DNA of 64,000 nt from Pseudomonas frederiksbergensis (GTDB lineage: Bacteria; Pseudomonadota; Gammaproteobacteria; Pseudomonadales; Pseudomonadaceae). The stretch is from positions 5,906,001 through 5,970,000 of the forward strand of contig NZ_FNTF01000002.1 of assembly GCF_900105495.1 (NCBI RefSeq), written 5' to 3'. The position numbers were made by a program, and so were the translations under genes. Below, one piece after another: positions 63,516 to 64,000 of this stretch (positions are counted from its first letter, which is position 1; every line of letters begins with the position of its first letter). The notes beneath the pieces were generated by a model. That model did not search any database, was not told the DNA's origin, and was given only the letters and a program-made list of their open reading frames with translations.

Positions 63516-63941
63516 ATGCTGCGCCTTATCGTTCCCACCGCTGCCATTTTGCTGGCGTCGTCCTTCAGCGCTCAGGCTGCTTCCTTGAGTGAGCAGAATC
63601 TCAACAGAGAGCTGCGAAACGTCGCCACACAAAGCAGTGTTGGTACTCCACGGGCGATCAACGAAGACATTCTTGATCAGGGCTACACCGTCGAAGGCAA
63701 CACGCTGATCAATCATCTGAGCGTACAAAGCAGCCACGCCAACAAGATGCGTGCCGACCCGAAAGCTGTGTATTTCCAGCTTGGCGCCTCTGTATGCAAC
63801 AACCCATCGTTCCGCAAACTGATGGCCAAGGGTGCGGTCATGCGTTACGACTTCACTGAAGTGAAGACCAACCGCTCAGTCGGCTCCGCCAGCTATCAGG
63901 AATCGGACTGCCCGAAAGCGGCTCCGACCAAGAAGAAGTAA
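63516..63941 (+). CDS. PA3611-like secreted protein
   Basis: 141 aa from the ATG at 63516 with AGGAG 7 nt upstream. Signal peptide MLRLIVPTAAILLASSFSAQ cleaved near QAA-SL; mature part SEQNLNRELRNVATQSSVGT, YTVEGNTLINHLSVQ. PA3611 of P. aeruginosa is known as a quorum-sensing-regulated virulence factor; the mechanism is not established. No lux-box-like dyad is seen directly upstream here. Confidence 0.87.
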   Translation: MLRLIVPTAAILLASSFSAQAASLSEQNLNRELRNVATQSSVGTPRAINEDILDQGYTVEGNTLINHLSVQSSHANKMRADPKAVYFQLGASVCNNPSFRKLMAKGAVMRYDFTEVKTNRSVGSASYQESDCPKAAPTKKK

Positions 63942-64000
63942 TCATTGGGAATTGGCGCGCCGCTGTTCATCCTCGGCGCGCAGTTCTGCCAACAGCGCTT
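63942..64000 (-). CDS. 3' end of a minus-strand gene (partial)
   Basis: On the minus strand the last bases read in frame LLAELRAEDEQRRANSQ and stop with TGA at 63942-63944, directly against the PA3611-like stop. The composition looks coding and the arrangement convergent, but 19 codons do not identify the product. Confidence 0.45.
   Translation of the reverse strand, partial: ALLAELRAEDEQRRANSQ

Overview
The window reads as a chromosomal segment of a fluorescent-group Pseudomonas. The grounds are the high G+C, typical Pseudomonas REP palindromes, and core blocks I recognise from P. aeruginosa: pykA, enoyl-CoA hydratase, ferredoxin reductase, diguanylate cyclase, fumarase (PA4329-PA4333 order) and fpr/finR, dgkA, erdR, a DTW protein, a PA3611-like protein. 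No plasmid, prophage, IS, tRNA or rRNA gene is visible.

Layout. 1-4452 (+): overlapping DUF4129, DUF4350, MoxR and DUF58/VWA genes. 4475-19506 (-): an insecticidal toxin complex (Tc) A-side, namely a 1022-aa Ig-repeat protein, a split TcA (TcaA-like and TcaB-like, each interrupted by one apparent one-base loss in a homopolymer), and a 1346-aa Ig-like adhesin coupled to TcaB. 19507-22039: a structured leader and frameshifted DUF6124 gene, a PilZ protein, a lipoprotein, and a one-domain Ig protein. 22222-31759: the pykA-to-fumarase core block, interrupted between pykA and the hydratase by two delta-60-repeat genes flanked by duplicated core sequence. 31996-42125 (+): the Tc B/C side, one TcB (1521 aa) and two RHS/TcC proteins with near-identical cores and unrelated C-terminal toxin domains. 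42204-46896: a two-component system and an alpha-ketoglutarate-type permease with a sigma-54 promoter. 47172-49693: flavin reductase, small proteins, AraC regulator. 49835-58376: polyamine-type ABC transporter, aldehyde dehydrogenase, AruI-like decarboxylase and LysR regulator. 58539-64000: trmO, fpr/finR, dgkA, erdR, a DTW protein, a PA3611-like secreted protein.

Main result. The Tc-related transcription units lie in separate insertions among conserved housekeeping genes, but all five leading genes (TcaA, the Ig-repeat protein, the one-domain Ig protein, the first delta-60 protein, TcB) have a near-perfect 16-bp dyad CTGTYA-N4-TRACAG 66-104 bp upstream of the start. It has the CT-N12-AG form of a lux/las-rhl box; the TcB copy is a perfect 20-bp palindrome. 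I infer a dispersed regulon under a LuxR-type (quorum-sensing or LuxR-solo) regulator encoded outside the window. It ties the uncharacterised Ig-like and delta-60 proteins to toxin production. The two TcC C-terminal domains match no Tc effector I recognise.
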